A stretch of 64,000 nucleotides of DNA from Ga0077530 sp046293075 (GTDB lineage Bacteria; Pseudomonadota; Alphaproteobacteria; Rhizobiales; Hyphomicrobiaceae): contig JBKBPL010000010.1 in assembly GCA_046293075.1 (NCBI GenBank), positions 1 through 64,000 of the forward strand. Direction: 5' to 3'. The translations under genes were made by a program, and so were the position numbers. Positions within the stretch are counted from its first letter, which is position 1, and every line of letters begins with the position of its first letter. The notes beneath the pieces are model-generated. The model worked only from the letters and a program-made list of their open reading frames with translations. It did not search any database and was not told the origin of the DNA. Shown here in pieces: positions 7,635-15,703 of the stretch.

Positions 7635-8360
7635 TCAGATGGAGGTCGGCGAGCGAAGGTAGGCAGCGACGGCGGCACAGCGCCTGGCGAGGCGGGCTGC
7701 TTCGGACGGGCTGGTGACCGCATCCCGCAGGGCGACCAGACCCTTAAAGCCCGTGCGGAGAACCACGCGGGCTTCGGTGCGCGTTAGCCCAGCGTCCTGC
7801 GTGAGCCAGCGTTCGAACTCACGTTCCGTTGGCAGCTGACGTGCGAACGGCCGCGCCTTGACGGTGGCGATGCGCGCTTCGGGTAGCAGCGGAAACGTGA
7901 CGATGGAGATTTCCCATAGGTCGACCTTCTCGAGACGGCGCACGCCGCTGGCGCGGTCGCGATGGCCCCTGATCGTGCGAAAGCCGATCGAGAGACCATC
8001 GATGGCGCCGGCGCGCATCAGCGCGAGGATCTCGCGAGCCCGCGCGACGGTCAGCATGAGGCGGCCGCGGGCGAACAGTCCTCGGGAATCCTCGGACAGC
8101 GCCTCCCAAATGCCGATCGGCTCGGCGGGATTGTGCTGGAACAGCATCCGAATGCCGTCCGGTCCACGGGCGGCGAGCGTGTCCCGAAAGGCGCCCGGCA
8201 TGACGACATCACGGCCGAGATCCTGCCGGCCGAAGATCGAGGCATAGCCCTCGAAAGCGCCATCATCGGCAACGCTCTTCATGTCGAGGGCCGTGAACTT
8301 TGCTTCGTGCGCAAGCGCGCATTGAGGTGTTGCCGATCGAGCCTCGATCACGATGAACAC
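7635..8360 (-). CDS. GTA gp4, prohead protease (HK97 family S78)
   Basis: 241 aa. HK97 prohead protease: FEGYASIFGRQDLGRDVV (about residues 37-53), catalytic His76 in FQHNP, Ser124 in DGLSIGF and Glu149 in WEISIVTFP form the expected His-Ser-acidic set. It cleaves the capsid protein scaffold segment. A C-terminal extension of about 75 residues includes GLTRTEARVVLRTGFKGL, common in GTA versions. The start is uncertain: the internal ATG at residue 27 is an alternative. Confidence 0.92.
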   Translation of the reverse strand: MFIVIEARSATPQCALAHEAKFTALDMKSVADDGAFEGYASIFGRQDLGRDVVMPGAFRDTLAARGPDGIRMLFQHNPAEPIGIWEALSEDSRGLFARGRLMLTVARAREILALMRAGAIDGLSIGFRTIRGHRDRASGVRRLEKVDLWEISIVTFPLLPEARIATVKARPFARQLPTEREFERWLTQDAGLTRTEARVVLRTGFKGLVALRDAVTSPSEAARLARRCAAVAAYLRSPTSI

Positions 8361-8392
8361 TCCGGTTTGAGGTGGGGTTGCGCGCCGCGCGA

Positions 8393-9649
8393 TCAGGTGG
8401 GCGTGGCGGAAGCCGCGAAGCCGTCGCTCTCGGCGAGCGGGCTGTAGCCGGCGGCCGCCCGCTTCTCGTTGGGTGTGAGGAAGGATGCTTTTTCGAGGCG
8501 GGCCCAGAGAGCCTCGCGCTCAGGTGAAAGGGCTTCGACAGCATCGAGATCGGGTCGCAGCTCCAGGTCCGCGTCCCAGGCTGGCGCGAGCCAGCGCGAG
8601 AGCGCCTTGGACGTGCGCCCTACGAGCGGGATCACGGTCTGGCGCCAGAAGCCGCGGGTGGCTTCGGCCATGTTGGCGTAGGTATTGTCCCCGGGGATGC
8701 CGAGCAGCATCGGCGGTACGCCGAGCGCGAGTGCAATCTCGCGGGCCGCGGCATTCTTGGCTTCGAGGAAATCCATGTCCTTGGGCGAAAGCGACATCGA
8801 TTTCCAATCGAGGCCGCCCTCGAGCAGAAGCGGCCGGCCGGCATTTGCGGCACCCTGGAAGCCTTGCTCGAGCTCGGCCTTGAGGCGCTCATATTGCTCG
8901 GTCGTGAGATTGCCGTCGCGCGAGGTGTAGACAAGGGCGCCTGAGGGGCGGGCGGAGTTGTCGAGCAGTGCCTTGTTCCAGCGCGTCGCGGTGTTGTGGA
9001 GGTCGATCGCCGTTGCGGCGGCTTCGAGCGGGCTCATGCCGTAGTGGTCGTGCGCGGCATGGAAGAGCTTCATGTGCAGGATCCTGCGCACACCTGGAAC
9101 GCAATCGCCGGAGAGGCGGACCGCGCGGCCGGCGACGGTGTACTCGTAAGCCTCCGGCCAGCCATCGGCACCGGGCACGACCTTCATGCGGTCGGGGCGG
9201 AGGACGTGCAGCTCGCGGATCTCATCGCCGATGGCGACGGCCTCGATGTAGCTGTTGCCGGCAACGAGCAGGTGACCGAAGAGGGTCTCGAGGAACTCGG
9301 GGCCGACCTGGGCCGGGTTTGGGCGGCTGATCAGATCGGGCAGCGCGTGCGCCTCGACCTCTTCCTCGGCACGGTAGAGAAGGAGCGGCACCGAAGCGGC
9401 GGTCTCCGCAATCATGCGCACGCAGCGGTAGACGATGGCGTTGCCCATGAAGCCTTCGCGGGCGAAGGCGGCATAATCACGCGGTGTCCAGGCGGGTTGT
9501 CGAAGTGTGTCCAGCGCGATCAGCGGACCGACGGCGCTCGCCTTCGCCTCGGCCGGCGGCTGCGGCAGCGTGGTTCGCCAAGGCATGGCTCTGCCGGCCC
9601 AGCGGCCGATGAGAGCGCCGAGCGAGGTCGCAACGGAGGTCGGGGTCAT
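8393..9649 (-). CDS. GTA gp3, portal protein (HK97 type)
   Basis: 418 aa, HK97-family phage portal. Hallmarks include VYRCVRMIAETAASVPLLLY (about residues 74-93), DLISRPNPAQVGPEFLE, LLVAGNSYIEAV and GVPPMLLGIPGDNTYANMAEATR. It forms the dodecameric ring at the capsid vertex through which DNA is packaged and ejected. The start codon directly abuts the terminase stop (1 bp shift), so the genes are coupled. Confidence 0.95.
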   Translation of the reverse strand: MTPTSVATSLGALIGRWAGRAMPWRTTLPQPPAEAKASAVGPLIALDTLRQPAWTPRDYAAFAREGFMGNAIVYRCVRMIAETAASVPLLLYRAEEEVEAHALPDLISRPNPAQVGPEFLETLFGHLLVAGNSYIEAVAIGDEIRELHVLRPDRMKVVPGADGWPEAYEYTVAGRAVRLSGDCVPGVRRILHMKLFHAAHDHYGMSPLEAAATAIDLHNTATRWNKALLDNSARPSGALVYTSRDGNLTTEQYERLKAELEQGFQGAANAGRPLLLEGGLDWKSMSLSPKDMDFLEAKNAAAREIALALGVPPMLLGIPGDNTYANMAEATRGFWRQTVIPLVGRTSKALSRWLAPAWDADLELRPDLDAVEALSPEREALWARLEKASFLTPNEKRAAAGYSPLAESDGFAASATPT

Positions 9650-11083
9650 TCAGAGCGTCCGTATCGTTGGGCTGCGCGGGTTCGTAAGCATGAGATCGGT
9701 AAGCGCCCACACGAGCGCATCGAGCCGATCCGGGCTCTTGCCTTGCGCGAGACCGTCGGCACCGAATGCACACATCTGACTTTCGAGCTCGGGCCACTCG
9801 CCCACGTGGATGACGCGGCCCTCGGCGTAGAGCGCGGAGACCGGTTCGGCGCGCATCCACTTGCCGCGGGTCGCGCGCACGGCGCGGACGGGCACCGAGG
9901 CATCGACCTGGCGGATGACGCCGACGACAAGGTCGCCGCCCTGATTGACCTCGGCCACGATGCGGTCGGCGGCGAAATCGCGGTAGGCGGCGATGGCGGC
10001 GCGGGCCCAAACGGCTGGCTCGCGGCCGCGGATCGTGCGGTCGGCGAGGACGTAGGCGCGGCCATCCTCGCCGAGGCCGGCGACAACGATGCCGCAGGCG
10101 TCTGAGCTCGTGTTCGACGTGACGGGCGGGTCCACGGCAACGACGATGCGGGCGAGCTCGGGCGGCGCCGCAATGCGGTGCTGATCGAGCCAGCTCTTGC
10201 GCCACAAGCCACCGCCGCGGTCCTCGACGATCTCACCGTCGATCTCCTGGCGGCCGAGGGCGGTGCCGCCGTAGCGCTTCAGCACGCTCGCGAGGAAGGA
10301 AGGCGCGAGATTGGCGGCATTGTCCGTTGTTTTCGCACGCGACGTGACGGTCGCCTCATCGGCCATGAGCTTCTTCAATAGGGCGATGGGGCGCGGCGTC
10401 GTGGTCACGACGCACTGTGGCTGGCGGCCGAGGCGGAGCGCAAACTGGAGCATGTCCCAGGCGTGCTGGGCGCGGCGCCATTTCGCGAGCTCATCACACC
10501 ACGCGGCATCGAACTGCGGCCCGCGCAGGTTGTCGGGATCATCAGCTGCATACATCTGGGCGATGGCGCCGTTGGACCATTGGACCTGATTGCGCGAGAC
10601 GTCATAGTGCGGGCGCTCGTGCGGGGCGTGGACGGCAAGAAGACCGGAGACGCCTTCGATCATGACGCTGCGAACCTGCGCGATGGTGAGGCCGACGAGG
10701 GCGATGCGGCGTGCCGGATGGCCGTCGCCGGCGTCGAGGCCGAGCGCCCGGGCGCGGACCCATTCGGCGCCGGCGCGGGTCTTGCCCGAACCGCGGCCGC
10801 CGAGAATGAGCCAAGTCTGCCAGGGCTGACCGGTCTCGGTTGTGATCGGGGCGAGTTGGTCATCGCGGGCCCAAACCTGCCAATCGTAGGCGAGGCGAAT
10901 GATCTCGGGCGCTGAAAGCGCGCCGAGCGCGGCTTCGCGCTCGGTTTCAGGCCGGACGGACAAGTCGCGCAAGACGCTCCGCAACCTCTCGGCGGAAGCG
11001 CTCCGCCTCGTCGGCGAGCTGGCGATCGCCGTGCTGGTCGGTAGGGCTGGCGGATTCGGGGAGTCGCTCGAGGTCAGCTTCAA
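9650..11083 (-). CDS. GTA gp2, terminase large subunit
   Basis: 477 aa from the longest ATG. ATPase and nuclease motor for headful packaging: Walker A GGRGSGKTRAG (about residues 95-105), FDAAWCDELAKW as Walker B, VVTTTPRPIALLKKL as the coupling motif and AVDPPVTSNTSSDACGI at the start of the RNase H-like nuclease. The given start overlaps the small terminase by 137 bp. The recognisable protein begins near ALSAPEIIRLAYDWQ, so the true start may be one of the in-frame TTG codons, for example at 10963, which would leave a 17-bp overlap. Confidence 0.93.
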   Translation of the reverse strand: MKLTSSDSPNPPALPTSTAIASSPTRRSASAERLRSVLRDLSVRPETEREAALGALSAPEIIRLAYDWQVWARDDQLAPITTETGQPWQTWLILGGRGSGKTRAGAEWVRARALGLDAGDGHPARRIALVGLTIAQVRSVMIEGVSGLLAVHAPHERPHYDVSRNQVQWSNGAIAQMYAADDPDNLRGPQFDAAWCDELAKWRRAQHAWDMLQFALRLGRQPQCVVTTTPRPIALLKKLMADEATVTSRAKTTDNAANLAPSFLASVLKRYGGTALGRQEIDGEIVEDRGGGLWRKSWLDQHRIAAPPELARIVVAVDPPVTSNTSSDACGIVVAGLGEDGRAYVLADRTIRGREPAVWARAAIAAYRDFAADRIVAEVNQGGDLVVGVIRQVDASVPVRAVRATRGKWMRAEPVSALYAEGRVIHVGEWPELESQMCAFGADGLAQGKSPDRLDALVWALTDLMLTNPRSPTIRTL

Positions 11084-11564
11084 TCTCCGTTACACGGCTG
11101 AGGTTGGCGATCAGTGCGCCGATGGCGCGCGTGTCGCGCTCGTGATCTGCCGCTGTCCTGTCGGAGCTTCCTTCGTTGGTGGCCATGTCGTGCGCCATGC
11201 GCCTTTCCATCTGTTTGAGCTTGGTATCGATTGCTTTGTAGAGGCGGCGGACGAGTGCCTGCCGGGCCTTGAGCGACGTCGCACCGGTCTCGCGGCGGCG
11301 GCCTTCGGGCGCCGATTGGGCAGCACGCGGCCGAGGCCCTTTTCGAACCGCGGTCGTGGGGGCTTTTCCCCCCGCCTTCCGCAGTGGGCTCTCGCCGGTG
11401 CCCGGCGGGCGCCGTCGACGGGCAGGCCACCCCTCTTTGCGGGCACGCCGGGCAAGGCGCTGAACGGAGATGCCGTGCCGTTCAGCGATGCGGGCGAGCG
11501 TCAGGGCGCCGGCAGCATACTGGCGACGGATCTGCGGCCAGTCGGGTTCGTCCGAGCCGGTCAT
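10947..11564 (-). CDS. GTA gp1-like small terminase / DNA-recognition protein
   Basis: 205 aa from ATG 11564 (MTGSDEPDWPQIRRQYAAG). The first 50 residues contain a helix-turn-helix (LARIAERHGISVQRLARRAR) of the type used by small terminases to bind DNA. The middle is basic and low-complexity, and the C-terminal half is helical and charged. First gene of the cluster and directly upstream of the large terminase. The internal ATG was chosen over the longer frame (11624) because the HTH family usually starts just before the W-x-x-I-x-x-x-Y segment. Confidence 0.75.
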   Translation of the reverse strand: MTGSDEPDWPQIRRQYAAGALTLARIAERHGISVQRLARRARKEGWPARRRRPPGTGESPLRKAGGKAPTTAVRKGPRPRAAQSAPEGRRRETGATSLKARQALVRRLYKAIDTKLKQMERRMAHDMATNEGSSDRTAADHERDTRAIGALIANLSRVTEIEADLERLPESASPTDQHGDRQLADEAERFRREVAERLARLVRPA

Positions 11565-11662
11565 GCAGAACACCGAGAGGTTTGTTGGGAAGGCGTCCGC
11601 GAGCGCTGCGAGGCAGGACGGCATCGCCTGTCGGGATCCAACGCTCTTCGCGCTATACTTGT

Positions 11663-11691
11663 TTGATATCAGAATAGCGTTGCGATGTCAA
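11663..11691 (-). promoter_or_regulatory. Putative sigma70 promoter of the GTA cluster
   Basis: On the minus strand TTGACA (11686-11691) and TATCAA (11663-11668) are separated by exactly 17 bp, pointing leftward at the small terminase start about 100 bp away. It lies in a strikingly AT-rich patch (about 11640-11810) in an otherwise GC-rich window. No paired TTAA half-sites for CtrA were seen. Transcription is not demonstrated. Confidence 0.55.
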
Positions 11692-11970
11692 CGGTCAATA
11701 TTGAGAGAATCTTGGTACCGCAAGAACTGCTGCGGCCTTATTGGCAATATTACTTGTAAGAAAACGAAGGATCTTCTCATAACAAGTGGGCTGCGGGGAT
11801 AGATTATTGTGCGGAACGTCGTGCGACGGCGGCCGGCACTATTGCCTCAAGTTGAGCGCGCCTCGTTTACCGTCCGGCAATGCCCTGTCGCGATTTAAGC
11901 GATCATTCAGCATTTTCGGATTTGATGCGGTTTTGATCCTCCGAGGCGTGAACGAGTGAGGCGTACGCCA
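11692..11970. other. Intergenic region between GTA operon and TadE genes
   Basis: With the GTA leader, this forms a 406-bp non-coding stretch (11565-11970). The left part is AT-rich with two CAATATT copies (near 11695 and 11744). The right part returns to normal GC. It must hold the rightward promoter of the pilus genes, but I cannot name the boxes. No RNA gene or protein remnant was recognised. Confidence 0.5.
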
Positions 11971-12540
11971 ATGCATCCACGCTCAGACGCAGGCCTGCCC
12001 CCCGCGCGCATCCGCCGTTCGTTGCTGGAGCGCTGGCGCAGAGACGCCTCTGGCACGACGGCCATCGAGTTTGCGTTCGTGGCCGGGCCGTTCCTGATGC
12101 TGCTTTTCGGCATCATGGGCGTCGGCCTTTTCTTCTTTACGACCTTCTCACTTGAGAACGCGGTGGAGCGGACCGGGCGCCTGATCCGGACCGGCCAGGT
12201 TCAGCAGGGTGGGATGACCGGGCAGCAGTTCAAGGAGAAGGTCTGCGAGCTGGCGCCGGCGTTCGTTGATTGTGTGAACAAGCTGCGGGTGAACGTTTTG
12301 AACTTTCCCGATTCCGAGGCGATTGGCCCGGGCACCACGGCGCAGTGCCTCGATCAGGACGGCAACCTCAGCGATGTGACCTCATTCCAACCGGGCGAAG
12401 CCGATCAGGTGGTGCTGATCTGGGTCTGCTACGAGTGGAGCCTCGCCTCGAAGATCCCGTATCTCAATCTCGGCAACATGGGTAACGGCTCGCGCCTGAT
12501 CCAGGCGGCGACCACGTTCCGGACCGAGCCTTACAACTGA
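11971..12540 (+). CDS. TadE-like pilus assembly protein
   Basis: 189 aa. N-terminal basic tail, then SGTTAIEFAFVAGPFLMLLFGIMGVGLFFFTTFSLENAVE in two parts: the TAIEFA motif with a single membrane segment (about residues 30-55) that defines TadE-like minor pseudopilins. The C-terminal domain is periplasmic and has three cysteines that could form disulfides. ATG at 11971 preferred (purine-rich GTGAGG about 10 nt upstream) over a GTG at 11956. The stop overlaps the next gene by one base (TGATG). Confidence 0.85.
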   Translation: MHPRSDAGLPPARIRRSLLERWRRDASGTTAIEFAFVAGPFLMLLFGIMGVGLFFFTTFSLENAVERTGRLIRTGQVQQGGMTGQQFKEKVCELAPAFVDCVNKLRVNVLNFPDSEAIGPGTTAQCLDQDGNLSDVTSFQPGEADQVVLIWVCYEWSLASKIPYLNLGNMGNGSRLIQAATTFRTEPYN

Positions 12541-13196
12541 TGGGGTGGTGCGCGATGAAGAGCCTCGTCACACGCGTGCTGAGCTGGCACCGGCCCAACG
12601 GTCGCGGCAGCCTTCTGGTCCGCCTGCGCCGTGATACTGGCGGCATGGCGGCGATCGAGTTCGGCATGATCGTGCCGATCATGTTCTTCCTGTTCGTCGG
12701 CACCATCGAGTTCAGTCAGGCGCTCACCGTCGACCGTCGCTTGACTCTGGCGGCGAGTTCGACGGCCGATCTCATCGCGCGCGCGCCGAACTCGGGCCTG
12801 ACGCCTGAGCAGGTGGACCGCGATCTCAAGATCATCGAGCAGCTCATCGCCCCTTATGACATCCAGCGCCTCTACGTGAAGGTGATGAGCGTCATTGCCC
12901 AGGGGGCGCCGGGCGACCCGAACACGCTCGTCTACACGATCGACTGGTCGCGCGATAACAATGCCGGCACACCACACCCGCGCGGCGAAGAGTACCAGGA
13001 CATCCCGCAGGGCCTTCTTGTGGCCGGCGAGAGCGTGATCGTTTCCGAGGCGACCTATAACTACACGCCTCTGATCTTCAACTATTTCATCCAGTCGGCG
13101 TTCAATATGACCGAGCGCTTCTACTTGAAGCCGCGCAACTCGAGCTGCGTGCACCTGCGGCCAATCAACTGCGTCACGGGCGGCACGATGTCCTGA
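12540..13196 (+). CDS. TadE/TadF-like pilus assembly protein
   Basis: 218 aa. Same architecture as the gene before it: basic N-terminus, MAAIEFGMIVPIMFFLFVGTIEF membrane segment (about residues 36-60 in two parts) with the conserved AIEFG motif, and a periplasmic domain. Overlaps the upstream stop, so the two are co-translated. No other tad genes (ATPase, prepilin peptidase, secretin) are in the window. An internal ATG at 12555 (MKSLVTRVLS) is an alternative start. A terminator follows. Confidence 0.85.
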   Translation: MGWCAMKSLVTRVLSWHRPNGRGSLLVRLRRDTGGMAAIEFGMIVPIMFFLFVGTIEFSQALTVDRRLTLAASSTADLIARAPNSGLTPEQVDRDLKIIEQLIAPYDIQRLYVKVMSVIAQGAPGDPNTLVYTIDWSRDNNAGTPHPRGEEYQDIPQGLLVAGESVIVSEATYNYTPLIFNYFIQSAFNMTERFYLKPRNSSCVHLRPINCVTGGTMS

Positions 13197-13219
13197 GGCG
13201 GTCCGGCACGGAAATGCCA

Positions 13220-13254
13220 AACGGCCCGTCGGATGGTCCAACGGGCCGTTTTTT
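13220..13254. terminator. Rho-independent terminator after the TadE-like genes
   Basis: A 10-bp stem AACGGCCCGT (13220-13229) / ACGGGCCGTT (13241-13250) with an 11-nt loop runs into TTTTTT. On the plus strand it is a classical intrinsic terminator, 24 bp after the TadE-like stop. It may also serve the convergent rpsI transcript, though the minus-strand T-run is weak. Confidence 0.85.
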
Positions 13255-13279
13255 CGTTGCCGGCGTGCGCGTGGTCTGA

Positions 13280-13765
13280 TCAGCGCTTCGAGAACTGGAA
13301 GCTGCGGCGGGCCTTGGCCTTGCCGTACTTCTTGCGCTCGACGATGCGGCTGTCGCGGGTCAGGAAGCCGCCCTTCTTGAGAACTGCGCGCAGCTCCGGC
13401 TCGTAGTAGGTGAGCGCCTTCGAAAGGCCATGGCGCACAGCGCCGGCTTGGCCCGACAGGCCACCGCCGGTCACCGTGGCACGGATGTCGTACTGGTCCA
13501 TGCGCTCGGCCGCCACGAGCGGCTGCTTCAGAATCATCTGCAGGACAGGACGGGCGAAGTAGGTCGTCACATCCTTGTCGTTGATCGTGATCTTGCCGTG
13601 CCCGCGGGAGACCCACACGCGTGCGATCGCGTTCTTGCGCTTGCCCGTGGCATAGGCGCGGCCCTGGGCGTCGAGCTTCTGCACATGCAGCGGGGCGGCG
13701 GCAGCGTCTGTGGTCTGCCCGGTGAGGCTCCCAAGGTCCTCAAGCGACTTGGCATCTGCGGTCAT
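13280..13765 (-). CDS. rpsI: 30S ribosomal protein S9
   Basis: 161 aa. C-terminal domain with AYATGKRKNAIARVWV, GHGKITINDKDV, VTGGGLSGQAGAVRHGL and the terminal KKYGKAKARRSFQFSKR, which reaches the P-site tRNA in the small subunit. The N-terminal extension of about 35 residues (MTADAKSLEDLGS) is usual in alphaproteobacteria. Start placed at ATG 13765, 4 bp after the rplM stop; the frame is open further upstream inside rplM. Confidence 0.97.
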   Translation of the reverse strand: MTADAKSLEDLGSLTGQTTDAAAAPLHVQKLDAQGRAYATGKRKNAIARVWVSRGHGKITINDKDVTTYFARPVLQMILKQPLVAAERMDQYDIRATVTGGGLSGQAGAVRHGLSKALTYYEPELRAVLKKGGFLTRDSRIVERKKYGKAKARRSFQFSKR

Positions 13766-13769
13766 GGCG

Positions 13770-14231
13770 TCAGACTCTCTTGTTCTTGCGATTGAGCGCG
13801 GCGATGTCGAGCTTGGTCGGCTGCTGCGCTTCATGAGGATGAGACGGGCCGGCATAGACCTTGAGATTGGTCATGAGACGGCGTTGTAGGGGGCCGCGCG
13901 CGAGCATGCGCTCCACGGCTTTGAAGACGACGCGCTCGGGAAATCTGCCCTCGATGATCTGGCGGGGGGAGCGGGTCTTGAGGCCGCCGGGATAACCGGT
14001 GTGCCACTCGTAGCGCTTGTCCTCATACTTGTTGCCGGTGAAGACGACCTTCTCGGCATTGACCACAATGACATTGTCGCCCATGTCGACATGCGGCGTG
14101 TAGGTCGGCTTGTGTTTGCCCTTGAGACGGGTGGCGATGAGCGCGGCGAGCCGGCCGACGACGAGACCTTCGGCGTCGATGAGCACCCACTTCTTCTCCA
14201 CCTCGCCGGGCTTGGCGCTGTACGTCTTCAT
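13770..14231 (-). CDS. rplM: 50S ribosomal protein L13
   Basis: 153 aa, full length. MKTYSAKPGEVEKKWVLIDA, LVVGRLA, GDNVIVVNAEKVVFTGNK and YKHTGYPGG-like YEWHTGYPGG are the L13 signatures. Early 50S assembly protein. It is the first gene of the usual rplM-rpsI operon, with a candidate promoter about 205 bp upstream, leaving a long leader. Confidence 0.97.
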   Translation of the reverse strand: MKTYSAKPGEVEKKWVLIDAEGLVVGRLAALIATRLKGKHKPTYTPHVDMGDNVIVVNAEKVVFTGNKYEDKRYEWHTGYPGGLKTRSPRQIIEGRFPERVVFKAVERMLARGPLQRRLMTNLKVYAGPSHPHEAQQPTKLDIAALNRKNKRV

Positions 14232-14464
14232 CTGCTTGGCCCTCGCGTATGGTGCCCGCGCCGATCAGCCAAAGAGCCGAGGGCGCGGTCGTCGGAGTTC
14301 TGGTCAGTTCGAACTGCTCAGTTCTGGTTGCGGACGTGCGAGGCGGCCGTGTGCCTTAGGGCATCGGGCCGGCCTGCACGGCAGAAACGGCAAGCGGCGC
14401 GATCCTGACAACGAAGATCCAGCGCCGCGGCGACCCTTCTAGGCGGGCAAACGTGCGCGGTCAA
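14232..14464 (-). promoter_or_regulatory. rplM leader and putative promoter
   Basis: On the minus strand TTGACC (14459-14464) and TAGAAG (14436-14441) are 17 bp apart, giving a fair sigma70 promoter and a leader of about 200 nt before rplM. The leader contains a perfect 12-bp palindrome CAGTTCGAACTG (14305-14316). E. coli L13 represses its own mRNA; a similar role here is only inferred. The remaining 14465-14558 is AT-rich spacer with no gene seen. Confidence 0.45.
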
Positions 14465-14558
14465 CCAAATTCGCGGCGAAGACCTGGAAAATATGCCAGC
14501 CAGATCAATGCATTAATCTGAAGGTATTATTCTACCGCACGAGGGGTATCAAATTACC

Positions 14559-15056
14559 TCACGACTTGGTCGCCGAAGAAGGAATGGCATACGTGCCGGT
14601 CGCATGGGCGATCATCTCGTGGCTGCCGTCCGAGTAGAGTGCGACCTCGGCATAGGCGAGCCGGCGCCCGACACGCACCAGTCGCGTCTCCGCAATCACA
14701 TCGCGCGCCGGTGGGCGTGTGAGAAAAGTGATGTTGAGATTGCTTGTGACTGCGGGGATGGCGGGGGGACCAAGGCGACCGATGAGGGCCACGTAGATCG
14801 AGAAATCCGCGACCGTGAACATGGCCGGGCCGGAGATCGTTCCGCCGTGGCGGGTATTGCGCTCGCTGAGCCGCATGCGCACGCGGGCACTATCGGGCCC
14901 GACGGATTCAATCTCCATCACCCGTCCTGAGGCGTGGATCTGCGGAAAGGACGCATCGATCAGCTCTGCAACGGCCGTTGCGGAAAGGTGACTCGGCTGT
15001 GGGGTATCGGTTGACATCCTTATTGGTGTCCCACTCTGGTGGTCTGGTGATGGCAC
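14559..15056 (-). CDS. PaaI-family hotdog thioesterase
   Basis: 165 aa (152 if the internal ATG at 15017 is used). Hotdog-fold acyl-CoA thioesterase: RHGGTISGPAMFTVADFSIY (about residues 69-88) is the catalytic helix region, then TSNLNITFLTRPPARDVIAE and a GRRLAYAEVALYSDG strand pair. Likely hydrolyses aromatic or medium-chain acyl-CoA. The start at 15056 lacks a clear ribosome site and MSTDTPQPSHL at 15017 is a good alternative. Divergent from the next gene. Confidence 0.8.
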   Translation of the reverse strand: MPSPDHQSGTPIRMSTDTPQPSHLSATAVAELIDASFPQIHASGRVMEIESVGPDSARVRMRLSERNTRHGGTISGPAMFTVADFSIYVALIGRLGPPAIPAVTSNLNITFLTRPPARDVIAETRLVRVGRRLAYAEVALYSDGSHEMIAHATGTYAIPSSATKS

Positions 15057-15134
15057 GCCGGCATCGAGGCCATGTTAGGCGAAACGGACAGGCGAACGAC
15101 GCAGGCTTGAGATTTCGGACGAGGAGAATCCCCA

Positions 15135-15671
15135 ATGCTCAGCAGGTTTGGAACGCTTGCCGCGCTCGCTTCAGCGGTGGCAATAGGTCTGATGTCGCTC
15201 GTCGGCGCGCCGGCGGTCCAGGCTCAGGAGGCATTCAACCAGCTCCAGCTCACCGAGAAACATATCCAGGGTTTCATTGCCGCGCAGCCCGATATCACCC
15301 AGTTTATCGAGCGCAATCCGGCGCAGGAAGGCACGGCGCCGACGGACAAGCAGCAGGCCGAGCTCGATGCGATCGCGAAAAAGCACGGCTTCAAGGACTA
15401 TACTGAGTACGACGACGTTGCCTACAATATATCGGTGATCCTGAGCGGCATCGATCCGGACACGGGCAAGTACACCGATCCGATCGAGCTGATCAAGAAG
15501 GAGATCGCCGAGATCAATGCCGATACGCAGATCAGCCCTGCCGAGAAGAAGCAGATGCTCGATGAGCTGAACGACGCGCTGAAGAACACGCCGCCGGTCA
15601 AGTTCCCGAGCAACATCGCATTGGTCTCGAAGCATCGTGAGGCGCTGGAAAAGGCGCTGGGCCAGCAGTAA
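15135..15671 (+). CDS. Exported protein of unknown function
   Basis: 178 aa. Sec signal peptide (residues 1-30, hydrophobic core LAALASAVAIGLMSLVG, cleavage after AVQA). The mature part is acidic and helical, without cysteines, and contains GFKDYTEYDDVAYNISVIL and an EKKQMLDELNDAL segment. Probably periplasmic. I do not recognise the family securely; such proteins are common as hypothetical proteins in Hyphomicrobiales. The upstream GAGGAG (12 nt before ATG) supports the start. Confidence 0.75.
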   Translation: MLSRFGTLAALASAVAIGLMSLVGAPAVQAQEAFNQLQLTEKHIQGFIAAQPDITQFIERNPAQEGTAPTDKQQAELDAIAKKHGFKDYTEYDDVAYNISVILSGIDPDTGKYTDPIELIKKEIAEINADTQISPAEKKQMLDELNDALKNTPPVKFPSNIALVSKHREALEKALGQQ

Positions 15672-15703
15672 GCGCGCGCGGCGCTGCGCCGCCGCATGAG
15701 GAC

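Noticed and set aside
1..11600. Active prophage
   Set aside because: No integrase, repressor, lysis or replication genes and no flanking repeats; the gene order and families are those of a GTA.
12531..13616. 361-aa leftward frame over the TadE-like genes and rpsI
   Set aside because: It lies out of frame with rpsI and antisense to two convincing genes, and crosses the terminator.
14240..14430. tRNA or small RNA gene upstream of rplM
   Set aside because: A palindrome is present but no cloverleaf or TPsiC arm could be drawn; treated as mRNA leader.
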